Source of the DNA: Oscillospiraceae bacterium
Lineage (GTDB): Bacteria; Bacillota; Clostridia; Oscillospirales; Oscillospiraceae
Length of the DNA: 28,922 bases
Reading direction: 5' to 3'
NCBI GenBank assembly: GCA_902783825.1
Contig: CACZSJ010000225.1
Span: forward strand, 1 to 28,922
Under the pieces are notes generated by a model. That model had not been told where the DNA came from and ran no database searches. It saw nothing but the letters and a program-made list of their open reading frames with translations. Shown here piece after piece: positions 7,185 to 13,635 of this stretch (positions are counted from its first letter, which is position 1; each line of letters opens with the position of its first letter). The position numbers and the translations under genes were made by a program.

Positions 7185-8144
7185 ATGAAACGCGTAGTTG
7201 TGATTGGCGGATGCGGTCATATCGGCACATATCTGGTCCCCCGGCTGATTGAAAATGGATATGAAGTATACTCTGTTACCCGAGGCAACAGAAAGCCCTA
7301 CAAAATAAGCGGCATCTGGAAATGGGTGCATCCGGTTGTATTGGATAAGGATGCGGAAGAAAAAAACGGCGCTTTCTGGACAAAGATTGCTGAGCTGCAT
7401 CCGGACATCGTGGTGGATCTGCTGACATACCGTCTTGAGCAAGTACAGGAAGCCGTGCGCGTGCTTCAGGGACGGATTGAGCAGTACGTGTATTGTTCGT
7501 CAATTTGGGCCCATGGTGAGGCAAGTGATGTTCCTGCACCGGAAACGCTTCCCCGCCATCCCTTTGGCAACTATGGGATCGGCAAAGCGTCCTGTGAAGC
7601 CTATCTACATGACGCATATATGAAAATGGGGTTTCCGGAAACGGTGGTGATGCCGGGCCATATTACCGGCCCTGGTTGGAACTTTATCAATCCTTGCGGG
7701 AATCTGGACCCCAAAGTATTTGAAAAAATCGCGCATGGCGATGTGATCTACTTGCCGGACTTTGGCATGGGCGTGCTGCACAATGTGCATGCTGATGATG
7801 TGGCGCAGGTGTTCATAAATGCAATTTTGTACCGGAACCGCGCTTTGGGAGAAAGCTTTCATGCTACGGCGCCTGTGGCAACGACCATGCGGGGCATCGC
7901 CAATAAAATGTATCTGTGGTTTGGACAGGAGCCGAACATCGAATACCTGCCATGGCAAGCGTGGTGCGAGAAGACAGCGGACCCCGGCTTTATCGCCAGC
8001 ACGGAAAACCATGTCCGGCACAGTGATAATTACAGCATCGAAAAAGCAAGAAAGCTGCTGGAATATCAACCGCGGTATACCATTTTCCAAGCCATGTGCG
8101 AAGGTGTCGAGTACATGATCCAGCATGGCGTAATACAGGCGTGA
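7185..8144 (+). CDS. NAD-dependent epimerase/dehydratase family protein (extended SDR)
   Basis: 319-aa Rossmann-fold protein. The cofactor loop GGCGHIG (8-14) opens the protein; the catalytic-type Y130-x3-K134 lies in NYGIGKAS, with YCSSIWAHG (103-111) as the preceding strand carrying the active-site serine region. PGHITGPGWNFINP (about 160) and the C-terminal half are the substrate side. ATG 7185 follows AGGAGGG by 5 nt. Lies 20 bp after the RraA-like gene. Such enzymes oxidise, reduce or epimerise sugars, often nucleotide sugars but also free uronates; here a role as a sugar or sugar-acid dehydrogenase in the pathway is likelier than nucleotide-sugar biosynthesis, judged only from the neighbours. 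Confidence 0.88.
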   Translation: MKRVVVIGGCGHIGTYLVPRLIENGYEVYSVTRGNRKPYKISGIWKWVHPVVLDKDAEEKNGAFWTKIAELHPDIVVDLLTYRLEQVQEAVRVLQGRIEQYVYCSSIWAHGEASDVPAPETLPRHPFGNYGIGKASCEAYLHDAYMKMGFPETVVMPGHITGPGWNFINPCGNLDPKVFEKIAHGDVIYLPDFGMGVLHNVHADDVAQVFINAILYRNRALGESFHATAPVATTMRGIANKMYLWFGQEPNIEYLPWQAWCEKTADPGFIASTENHVRHSDNYSIEKARKLLEYQPRYTIFQAMCEGVEYMIQHGVIQA

Positions 8145-8158
8145 CAGGAGGGCGGACC

Positions 8159-9151
8159 ATGAATCAATGCATCAATCAGCCGGACAGATTTGTTGACGAA
8201 AGCTTGGAGGGCATCCTGCTGGCGTATCCCCAGTTTTATGAAATGGCGCAAAATGATTGCCATGCCGTGGTTCATCGAACGACACAACCGCATGTTTGCA
8301 TCGTGACGGGCGGTGGGTATGGCCATCTGCCGCTGTTTCTGGGGTATGTGGGCGATGGCCTGTGCGACGGCGTAGCTGTTGGCAATGTGTTCACGTCTCC
8401 GTCTGCCGAATCAATCATGCATGCCGTGCATGCGCTCAAGCCGCAAAAAGGGGTGCTGTTCCTGTTCGGAAATTACTTTGGCGATACGATGAATTTCGAA
8501 ATGGCGGCGGAAATGCTGTCGGATGAGGACATCCCATCCTGCATCGTGAAAGCGTCTGACGACCTTGCAAGCGCACCGCGAGAGCAGTTTGAAGAAAGAC
8601 GCGGTATCGCTGGTATACTGTTTGCATATAAAGTAGCCGGTGCGGCGGCTTCAGCCGGTTACAGCCTGGACCAAGTGGAGCGGGTCGTGAAGCGTGCCAT
8701 TGCATGCACCGCTACATTCGGCGTGGCGTTTTCCTCCTGTACTTTGCCTGGGAAGCCGCATCCTATGTTTGAATTGGCGGATGGCGAAATGGAAATCGGC
8801 ATGGGCATCCATGGAGAACCGGGCGTCCGGCATGGAACGCTGGAAAAAAGCGAAGCGTTGGCGGAAGAATTGAGCGCTTCTGTGGTCAAGGACCTGGATC
8901 TGCAGGCAGATGACGAGGTAGCTGTGCTGATCAATGGGCTTGGGTCGACAAGCCGGGAAGAATTGTTTGTCTGCTATCGGGATGTTCATCGTTATTTGAC
9001 GGTAGGCGGGATTCGGATCAGCCGATCCTTTGTGGGCGAATATGCTACTTCCATTGATATGGCCGGGTTGTCAGTTTCTCTCATACGGCTGGATGATGAA
9101 ATCAAGAAGCTGCTGGCAATGGAAGCGTCCTCTCCGTTCGTTCACTTTTGA
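8159..9151 (+). CDS. dhaK: Dihydroxyacetone kinase, DhaK subunit (divergent, possibly another short ketose)
   Basis: 330-aa DhaK/DAK1 domain. Recognisable are IVTGGGYGHLPLF (49-61), VFTSPSAESI, the NYFGDTMNFEMAAE segment with D109, RRGIAGILFAYKVAGAAA, and H218 in MGIHGEPG, the histidine that binds the substrate carbonyl as a hemiaminal. The usual GGGSGHEP loop is GGGYGHLP here, a change next to the substrate pocket. RBS GGAGGGCGG precedes ATG 8159; 14 bp after the SDR gene. Works with DhaL encoded at 10122-10745, from which it is separated by an aldo/keto reductase gene. No DhaM phosphotransferase gene is present, so ATP as donor is likely. Substrate could be dihydroxyacetone or a ketotetrose such as erythrulose. 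Confidence 0.9.
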   Translation: MNQCINQPDRFVDESLEGILLAYPQFYEMAQNDCHAVVHRTTQPHVCIVTGGGYGHLPLFLGYVGDGLCDGVAVGNVFTSPSAESIMHAVHALKPQKGVLFLFGNYFGDTMNFEMAAEMLSDEDIPSCIVKASDDLASAPREQFEERRGIAGILFAYKVAGAAASAGYSLDQVERVVKRAIACTATFGVAFSSCTLPGKPHPMFELADGEMEIGMGIHGEPGVRHGTLEKSEALAEELSASVVKDLDLQADDEVAVLINGLGSTSREELFVCYRDVHRYLTVGGIRISRSFVGEYATSIDMAGLSVSLIRLDDEIKKLLAMEASSPFVHF

Positions 9152-9164
9152 GGGAGGCATCGAG

Positions 9165-10115
9165 ATGGAGTACAGAAAACTTGGAAAAACAGGGATTCGG
9201 GTATCCTGCATCACCCATGGCTGTATGGAGCTGGGTGGCAGCAACCGGCCGGAGATTTATTGGGATGTGCGGGATGAAGAAATCAATGTACGTCTGCTAC
9301 AAAAAGCGCTGTCGCTGGGCATCAACTGTTTTGATACGGCGGAAAGTTATGGTAATGGAAGGTCTGAAATCATTGTGGGCCGGGCACTTGCCTCTGTGCG
9401 GTCCCAATGCGTCCTTGCAACAAAAATAGCCAAGACGCACCTGCATGCCGATGATATCGAACGGTCTGTAGAAGGAAGCCTGAGGCGCTTGCAAACGGAT
9501 TACATAGATTTGTATTATGTGCATTGGCCTAATCCCGATATCCCTTTGTCGGAAACCATGACCAAGCTGGAAAAACTAAGGGAAAGCGGGGTGCTGCGGG
9601 CGATTGGCGTATCGAACTTTCATGCGGATCAACTGAAGGAAGCGCTGCAATACGCCCAAATTGATGCTTACCAGCCGGAATATAATTTGCTGTCCAGAGA
9701 TATCGAACAGGATATTATACCGCTGTGCGCAGCGAATCAAATCAGTGTTTTCAGCTACAACTCGCTGGCGAAGGGCATTTTGACGGGGATTTTCCACTCG
9801 AATGGTGGGCTGAGGCAGCCGGAAGACTTTCGCAGCGCGAAAGCATTGTTCCAGCCGAGCAGCCTGGAGATGGAACGGCCGTTGATCGACTGTCTTATGC
9901 AGCTAGCCAAAAAGTATGATGCGACGCCGGCACAGATTGCCGTCCGTTGGCTGCTGGATCAGCCTGCCATGACATCCACGATCATCGGTACGCAGAATTC
10001 CAAGCACTTTGTTGATAATATCCGTGCCGCTGAACTTGCTTTGGATGCTGACGACATTTGTTCGCTTTCAACTGTCAGCGCTGACGTAATCAATGCGCTA
10101 AAAGCAAAGGAGTGA
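9165..10115 (+). CDS. Aldo/keto reductase
   Basis: 316-aa (beta/alpha)8 NADPH-type oxidoreductase. The catalytic tetrad is complete: D57 (FDTAESYGNG), Y62, K87 (ATKIA), H120 (YYVHWPN). The cofactor end shows AIGVSNF (about 147-153) and the C-terminal PAMTSTIIGTQN block. ATG 9165 follows GGGAGG; the open frame extends left to 9030 inside dhaK without support. Sits 13 bp after dhaK and 6 bp before dhaL, so co-translated with the kinase. Probably reduces an aldehyde or ketone produced by the aldolase step, or oxidises a polyol to the ketose that DhaKL phosphorylates; direction and substrate unknown. Confidence 0.93.
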   Translation: MEYRKLGKTGIRVSCITHGCMELGGSNRPEIYWDVRDEEINVRLLQKALSLGINCFDTAESYGNGRSEIIVGRALASVRSQCVLATKIAKTHLHADDIERSVEGSLRRLQTDYIDLYYVHWPNPDIPLSETMTKLEKLRESGVLRAIGVSNFHADQLKEALQYAQIDAYQPEYNLLSRDIEQDIIPLCAANQISVFSYNSLAKGILTGIFHSNGGLRQPEDFRSAKALFQPSSLEMERPLIDCLMQLAKKYDATPAQIAVRWLLDQPAMTSTIIGTQNSKHFVDNIRAAELALDADDICSLSTVSADVINALKAKE

Positions 10116-10121
10116 AGCAAT

Positions 10122-10745
10122 GTGGTTTTTGCAATGAGCCAAGTCAGGCACATACTGTATGCAATAGCCAACCTGCTTGCAGCTGGTGAACAAAAATTTG
10201 GCGAACTGGATGCAAAGCAAGGCGATGGCGACCTGGGAACGACGATGGCATCCGGCGCAAATGCTGTTCGCAAGGTATTAGACGCGCAGTCTATAACGGA
10301 TATCGGCGCTCTTTTACAAACTGTGGCTGCGGCTTTTAACCGCGCTGCGCCATCGACATTGGGTACTTTGTTCAGCGCTGGTGTGAGGGCAGTGGGTTCC
10401 GTGTGCAAAGGAAAAGAAGCGCTGACGGCAGACGAAGTTGCTGCTTTGCCAAGCGTGTTCTGCGAGGAAATACAGAAACGCGGAAAAGCAAAACTGGGGG
10501 ATAAAACCGTTTTGGATGCGCTGATCCCGTATGTGCGGGCATTTGAGACTTCATATCAGTCTGAGCATGATTTACGGCTTGCTTCCCGTGTGGCTGAATC
10601 CGCAGCGGTTCAGGGCATGGAAACAACGAAGGGCATGGTGGCAAAAACCGGCAGAGCACGCTGGCTGGGCGAACGAAACAAAGAATACCCGGACGGCGGC
10701 GCGGTTTTATGGTGTGATATTGCACATTTGCTTGCTGACCAGTAA
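10122..10745 (+). CDS. dhaL: Dihydroxyacetone kinase, DhaL subunit
   Basis: 207-aa ADP/ATP-binding helical-barrel subunit of DAK-type kinases. The Mg-binding aspartates are conserved at D30, D35 and D37 (LDAKQGDGDLGTTM; the family norm is DGDHG, so His is replaced by Leu), and the PSTLGTLFSAG loop corresponds to the usual SGPLYG nucleotide loop. The C-terminus MVAKTGRARWLGER... with DPGA-like PDGGA is typical. GTG 10122 lies about 8 nt after AAAGGAG. ATG 10134 is an alternative, and an ATG at 10120 opens a five-codon frame whose TGA overlaps it. Transfers phosphate to substrate held by DhaK. Last gene of the operon. Confidence 0.9.
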   Translation: MVFAMSQVRHILYAIANLLAAGEQKFGELDAKQGDGDLGTTMASGANAVRKVLDAQSITDIGALLQTVAAAFNRAAPSTLGTLFSAGVRAVGSVCKGKEALTADEVAALPSVFCEEIQKRGKAKLGDKTVLDALIPYVRAFETSYQSEHDLRLASRVAESAAVQGMETTKGMVAKTGRARWLGERNKEYPDGGAVLWCDIAHLLADQ

Positions 10746-10774
10746 TATAGATGCTGGATTTTATGCGGGGATGC

Positions 10775-10803
10775 TTGACGAATTTCGAAAGAACCGATAC
10801 AAT
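10775..10803 (+). promoter_or_regulatory. Promoter of the nitroreductase gene
   Basis: TTGACG (10775-10780), 17-bp spacer, TACAAT (10798-10803), located 30 bp after the dhaL stop. It suggests the nitroreductase gene is at least partly independent of the upstream operon. Confidence 0.7.
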
Positions 10804-10883
10804 GACACCGAAAGGCATCGAAATAAACAATTGCACATCGTGACGGATTGAAAGCATGAGAACACGATGGAAAGGCCAGGGTT

Positions 10884-11390
10884 ATGAACAGCATTTTTGG
10901 AAGAAGAAGCATCCGTTCATTCCTTAATCAAAAAATTCCTGATCAAACTTTGGAGCAAATTCTCAAGGCGGGCATGTATGCGCCAAGCGCTGGCAATGAA
11001 CAGGCGTGGGAGTTTATTGTAATCAGAGATAAGACGATTCACCGGAAGATTTGCGATGTACACCCAAATGCCAAGGCGTTGCTGACCTGCGATACAGCCA
11101 TTGTTGTGTGCGGAAATTTGAAGGAACAAAAGTATCCGGTGGATTATTGGGTGCTGGATTGCTCCCTGGCAGGGGGCAATATCATGCTGGAAGCGTACGA
11201 ATTGGGCGTCGGCTCTGTCTGGCTGAGCGTCTACCCGAATAAATATCGGTCGGAGAACATCAAAAAAATACTGGCATTGCCCCCGGAAATCAGCCCGTTG
11301 TGCGTGATTGCCATGGGCTATGCGGCGGAAGCAAGTCCGGCTCCGGAAAATCGGTTTCGGGAATCAAAAATCCATCGCGAAACATGGTAA
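10884..11390 (+). CDS. Nitroreductase family protein
   Basis: 168-aa flavoprotein of the small nitroreductase/FMN reductase family. The FMN-phosphate arm RRSIRSF (7-13) and APSAGNEQAWEF (33-44) are standard, as are LDCSLAGGNIMLEAYELGVGSVWL (about 92-115) and the C-terminal VIAMGYA. Short for the family (usually 170-220) but complete. ATG 10884 has GGAAAGG upstream. It has its own promoter, so it may not belong to the sugar-acid pathway. These proteins reduce nitro groups, quinones or flavins with NAD(P)H; no specific substrate can be named. Confidence 0.92.
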   Translation: MNSIFGRRSIRSFLNQKIPDQTLEQILKAGMYAPSAGNEQAWEFIVIRDKTIHRKICDVHPNAKALLTCDTAIVVCGNLKEQKYPVDYWVLDCSLAGGNIMLEAYELGVGSVWLSVYPNKYRSENIKKILALPPEISPLCVIAMGYAAEASPAPENRFRESKIHRETW

Positions 11391-11443
11391 CATGCCGCGT
11401 GATGATATTGCGGAATCTTTTTCCAAAGCAATCGATCCATCAG

Positions 11444-11500
11444 AAAAAACGCTCCATCGGTCAGACGATTCATTGCGGTCTGAACCGGTGAAGCGTTTTT
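11444..11500. terminator. Bidirectional terminator between convergent genes
   Basis: Long imperfect hairpin: AAAAACGCT pairs with AGCGTTTTT at the base and CGGTCAGAC pairs with GTCTGAACCG inside, loop around 11466-11477. Poly-A on the left and poly-T on the right arm let it work in both directions, ending the nitroreductase transcript and the minus-strand PLP-enzyme transcript. Confidence 0.8.
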
Positions 11501-11505
11501 ATGTT

Positions 11506-12615
11506 TTATATCCTGATCTTACGATCTCTGGCAGTGACTGGCCAAATGTCTATGATGCGATGGTTCTGTACGGCAAGGATTTCCGGGTAGAGAAGTGTGG
11601 TGGGGCAGGTGTGCCAGGGAACGGCATAGAGCGTGGTCCCGATGGCAGGGCGGCGATGCGCTTCGCCAGACGGCAGGCGTAGCACCATGTGTTCTTCGTT
11701 GTGGATTAATGTTTCACAATCTTCATAGTCCAGGATGACAGACCGAGGAATAGGCGGATCAGACGCTATGGCTTTGCAGCCCAGGTCCAACGTGAATAAA
11801 TCGTCCCCGGGGTGACTGATCACACGAGTCAGTACCAGACCTGCAATTTCAAATTGCAAATCACGATATGCTGCACGATAACCTGCATCCTGAATAACGC
11901 ATGTACCGGGGGAGAGCAGCACACGTTCCGTTATATGGCAGGGAAAGGTAGGCGTGCCACCGGCCACGATCAGATCACATGGCAGACCTGACCTCGTTAA
12001 TTGTGCTTGCAGAGCAAAGATGTGCTTACTTTCCTGTAATACAGCGGCGTGGCGCACGGCTTCTTCGGATTCATGGTGCTGTCCATCGTATACGTGAAAA
12101 CCCTGCGGTGCAATACCGGGCAAGGAGCACAGCTTGGGATACAACTGCGCTGCCAGAGCGGGAGACACACCGGTGCGGTGCAAGCCGGTATCAATATCCA
12201 GCAGGAAAGAAACGCGACGGCCTTCCTGGATGGCAGCATCGGAAAGCAGCCGGACTTGACTTTCATCATCTCCGATGGCAAAAAACGTTGTGCCAGGATA
12301 CGATTTGCAAAGAGTCAAAAACCGCTTTATAGAAACCCCTACCAATGGGTACGCCAGGATAACCTTTTCCGCTCCGCACTCGGCGGTCATTTCGGCCTCC
12401 GCAATTGTGGCGCATTTGAAAGCACGAATGCCCTTGTTCAGCAGCATCCGGACGACTGGTGCGGTCTTGTATGTTTTCACGTGAGGACACAGCCGTTCGG
12501 GTCCGCCTGCCATCCGGACCATCCGATCGATGTTTTCGGCGATGATATCGGGATAGTAGACCAGCGCTGGGGTGATCAGCTCATCTGCGTTTTCGATACG
12601 GTAACGATCATCCAT
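11506..12615 (-). CDS. Fold-type III PLP enzyme, D-serine dehydratase/D-threonine aldolase family
   Basis: 369-aa protein: alanine-racemase-like barrel carrying PLP (about 15-255) and a C-terminal D-serine-dehydratase-like domain. K47 in CPHVKTYKT is the predicted Schiff-base lysine (family norm PHxKTHK, with Tyr for His here). H335 and C337 in PWHTCPT match the Zn-binding His-x-Cys of eukaryotic-type D-serine dehydratase. LDIDTGLHRTGV and GFHVYDGQHH are also typical. ATG 12615 has AAGGAGG about 10 nt upstream; a frame reaching 12717 overlaps the regulator gene and is unlikely to be the start. Likely deaminates or cleaves a D-beta-hydroxy amino acid. Paired with a YheO/DauR-like regulator, behind a terminator. 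Confidence 0.9.
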   Translation of the reverse strand: MDDRYRIENADELITPALVYYPDIIAENIDRMVRMAGGPERLCPHVKTYKTAPVVRMLLNKGIRAFKCATIAEAEMTAECGAEKVILAYPLVGVSIKRFLTLCKSYPGTTFFAIGDDESQVRLLSDAAIQEGRRVSFLLDIDTGLHRTGVSPALAAQLYPKLCSLPGIAPQGFHVYDGQHHESEEAVRHAAVLQESKHIFALQAQLTRSGLPCDLIVAGGTPTFPCHITERVLLSPGTCVIQDAGYRAAYRDLQFEIAGLVLTRVISHPGDDLFTLDLGCKAIASDPPIPRSVILDYEDCETLIHNEEHMVLRLPSGEAHRRPAIGTTLYAVPWHTCPTTLLYPEILAVQNHRIIDIWPVTARDRKIRI

Positions 12616-12644
12616 GATAGGCTCCTCCTTTGAGACATGATCAC

Positions 12645-12676
12645 AAAAAAGGTTTGCCATCCGTGGCAAACCTTTT
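12645..12676 (-). terminator. Intrinsic terminator/attenuator between regulator and PLP-enzyme genes
   Basis: Perfect 13-bp stem (12647-12659 with 12664-12676, AAAAGGTTTGCCA against TGGCAAACCTTTT) with a 4-nt loop, seven bases after the regulator stop. Read on the minus strand it ends in TTTTTT. The PLP-enzyme gene starts only 30 bp further on, too little room for its own promoter, so it must rely on readthrough or on a promoter inside the regulator gene. Confidence 0.85.
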
Positions 12677-12682
12677 GAATTT

Positions 12683-13369
12683 TTATTTTTCCGCAGGATG
12701 ATGCGCGCTTTCTTCACCGCTTGCTTTGGCGCTGTTTTCTTGGCAGCGTCCGGACTCCAGATAGCTGTAAAAGGTATATTTGCTGATGCCCATCAGCTTG
12801 CAGATCCGCTCGCTGGAGTGGGTGATCAGGAATGCGCCTTTGCTGTCTAGAAAGGAAATAAACCGTACGCGCTCATCTTTGGTCATGTTAGAAGGCTCTT
12901 TGCCGATCATACCACAGGCCTGGGAAATCAAATAATCCAATAGGCTATTGATGTCATTGGCAAATACTTCTTCCTGATGCACGTCGTACTGGTTAAACTG
13001 CTTGAGGAAGCCTTCCAGCTGAACGGTCTTGGTAATATCATAATTGACGCAGATGGAGCCGATTACCTTTCCTTCGTCATCCTTAAGGTAGATGGATGAG
13101 GACTTAAGGATCTTTCCGTCTGCTGTAGTGGTTACATAATTGAAGCGATCTCCGTCCTCAACCGTACCCCGAAGCACTTCCAATCCAAGATTGCTCCCGC
13201 AGTCGCCGATGGTGCGATGGGTGATATGGCCGTTGCGGATGTCCACGATGGTATGCGCGTAGTCTTTTGTCAGATCATGCAGTACTACTTCGCAGTTGGA
13301 ACCGAACTGATTGGCGATCAGGTTCATGACTTGACGGAGCAGATCTCCTTCTTCTTCTATACGATTCAT
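12683..13369 (-). CDS. YheO/DauR-like PAS-HTH transcriptional regulator
   Basis: 228-aa regulator with a YheO-like PAS domain (about 8-118: NCEVVLHDLTKDYAHTIVDIRNGHI, KSSSIYLKDDEGKVIGSICVNYDIT) and a C-terminal DauR-type helix-turn-helix (about 163-212: SERICKLMGISKYTFYSYLES). The best-known relative, DauR, controls D-arginine catabolism; others flank amino-acid dehydratase and RidA genes. ATG 13369 has AGGAAG upstream. A perfect-consensus promoter lies 60 bp upstream, divergent from the GH3 gene. It likely regulates the downstream PLP enzyme and possibly itself; control of the GH3 unit is conceivable. Confidence 0.88.
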   Translation of the reverse strand: MNRIEEEGDLLRQVMNLIANQFGSNCEVVLHDLTKDYAHTIVDIRNGHITHRTIGDCGSNLGLEVLRGTVEDGDRFNYVTTTADGKILKSSSIYLKDDEGKVIGSICVNYDITKTVQLEGFLKQFNQYDVHQEEVFANDINSLLDYLISQACGMIGKEPSNMTKDERVRFISFLDSKGAFLITHSSERICKLMGISKYTFYSYLESGRCQENSAKASGEESAHHPAEK

Positions 13370-13427
13370 TCGTCAGCACTTCCTGTTTCTTTTGCTGCTA
13401 CAGGCAGACGCCCTCAGCATCCATTTC

Positions 13428-13456
13428 ATTATAGGCCAAACAAAAATTCATGTCAA
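13428..13456 (-). promoter_or_regulatory. Sigma-A promoter of the YheO/DauR-like regulator gene
   Basis: On the minus strand TTGACA (13456-13451), 17-bp spacer, TATAAT (13433-13428), all consensus. The spacer contains CCAAACAAAAA (13436-13446 on the plus strand), which recurs at the GH3 start site. Confidence 0.85.
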
Positions 13457-13531
13457 GAGTGGACAAGAGACTTTTTCTTTTCGGCCAAAATGACTTGAAA
13501 TAGCGAATATATAAGGCTTCTGATATTTTTC

Positions 13532-13561
13532 TTGACAATCGAAGATGCACGGCGTTATACT
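13532..13561 (+). promoter_or_regulatory. Promoter of the GH3 gene
   Basis: TTGACA (13532-13537), 18-bp spacer, TATACT (13556-13561). Predicted start near 13568, leader about 68 nt to ATG 13636. Confidence 0.75.
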
Positions 13562-13564
13562 GAT

Positions 13565-13580
13565 CCAAACAAAAAGTTTG
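13565..13580. promoter_or_regulatory. Inverted repeat at the GH3 transcription start, possible operator
   Basis: CAAAC-AAAAA-GTTTG (13566-13580) straddles the predicted start of the GH3 gene. Its left part CCAAACAAAAA (13565-13575) is repeated exactly in the divergent regulator promoter at 13436-13446, and GGCCAAAA occurs at 13483-13490. This could be a shared regulator site; A-rich composition makes chance matches possible. Confidence 0.35.
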
Positions 13581-13635
13581 TTAGGCATAGTGATGCGAGC
13601 ATAGAAGGTCGTGCGTCGAAAAAGGAGAATGGACG

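Noticed and set aside
10850..10865. A cre-like (CcpA) site TGAAAGCATGAGAACA upstream of the nitroreductase gene
   Set aside because: The conserved central CG is missing and no other cre-like site was seen at stronger promoters.
12049..12633. Plus-strand open frame opposite the PLP-enzyme gene
   Set aside because: No ribosome site and no family features; the minus strand carries the PLP lysine and Zn motifs.
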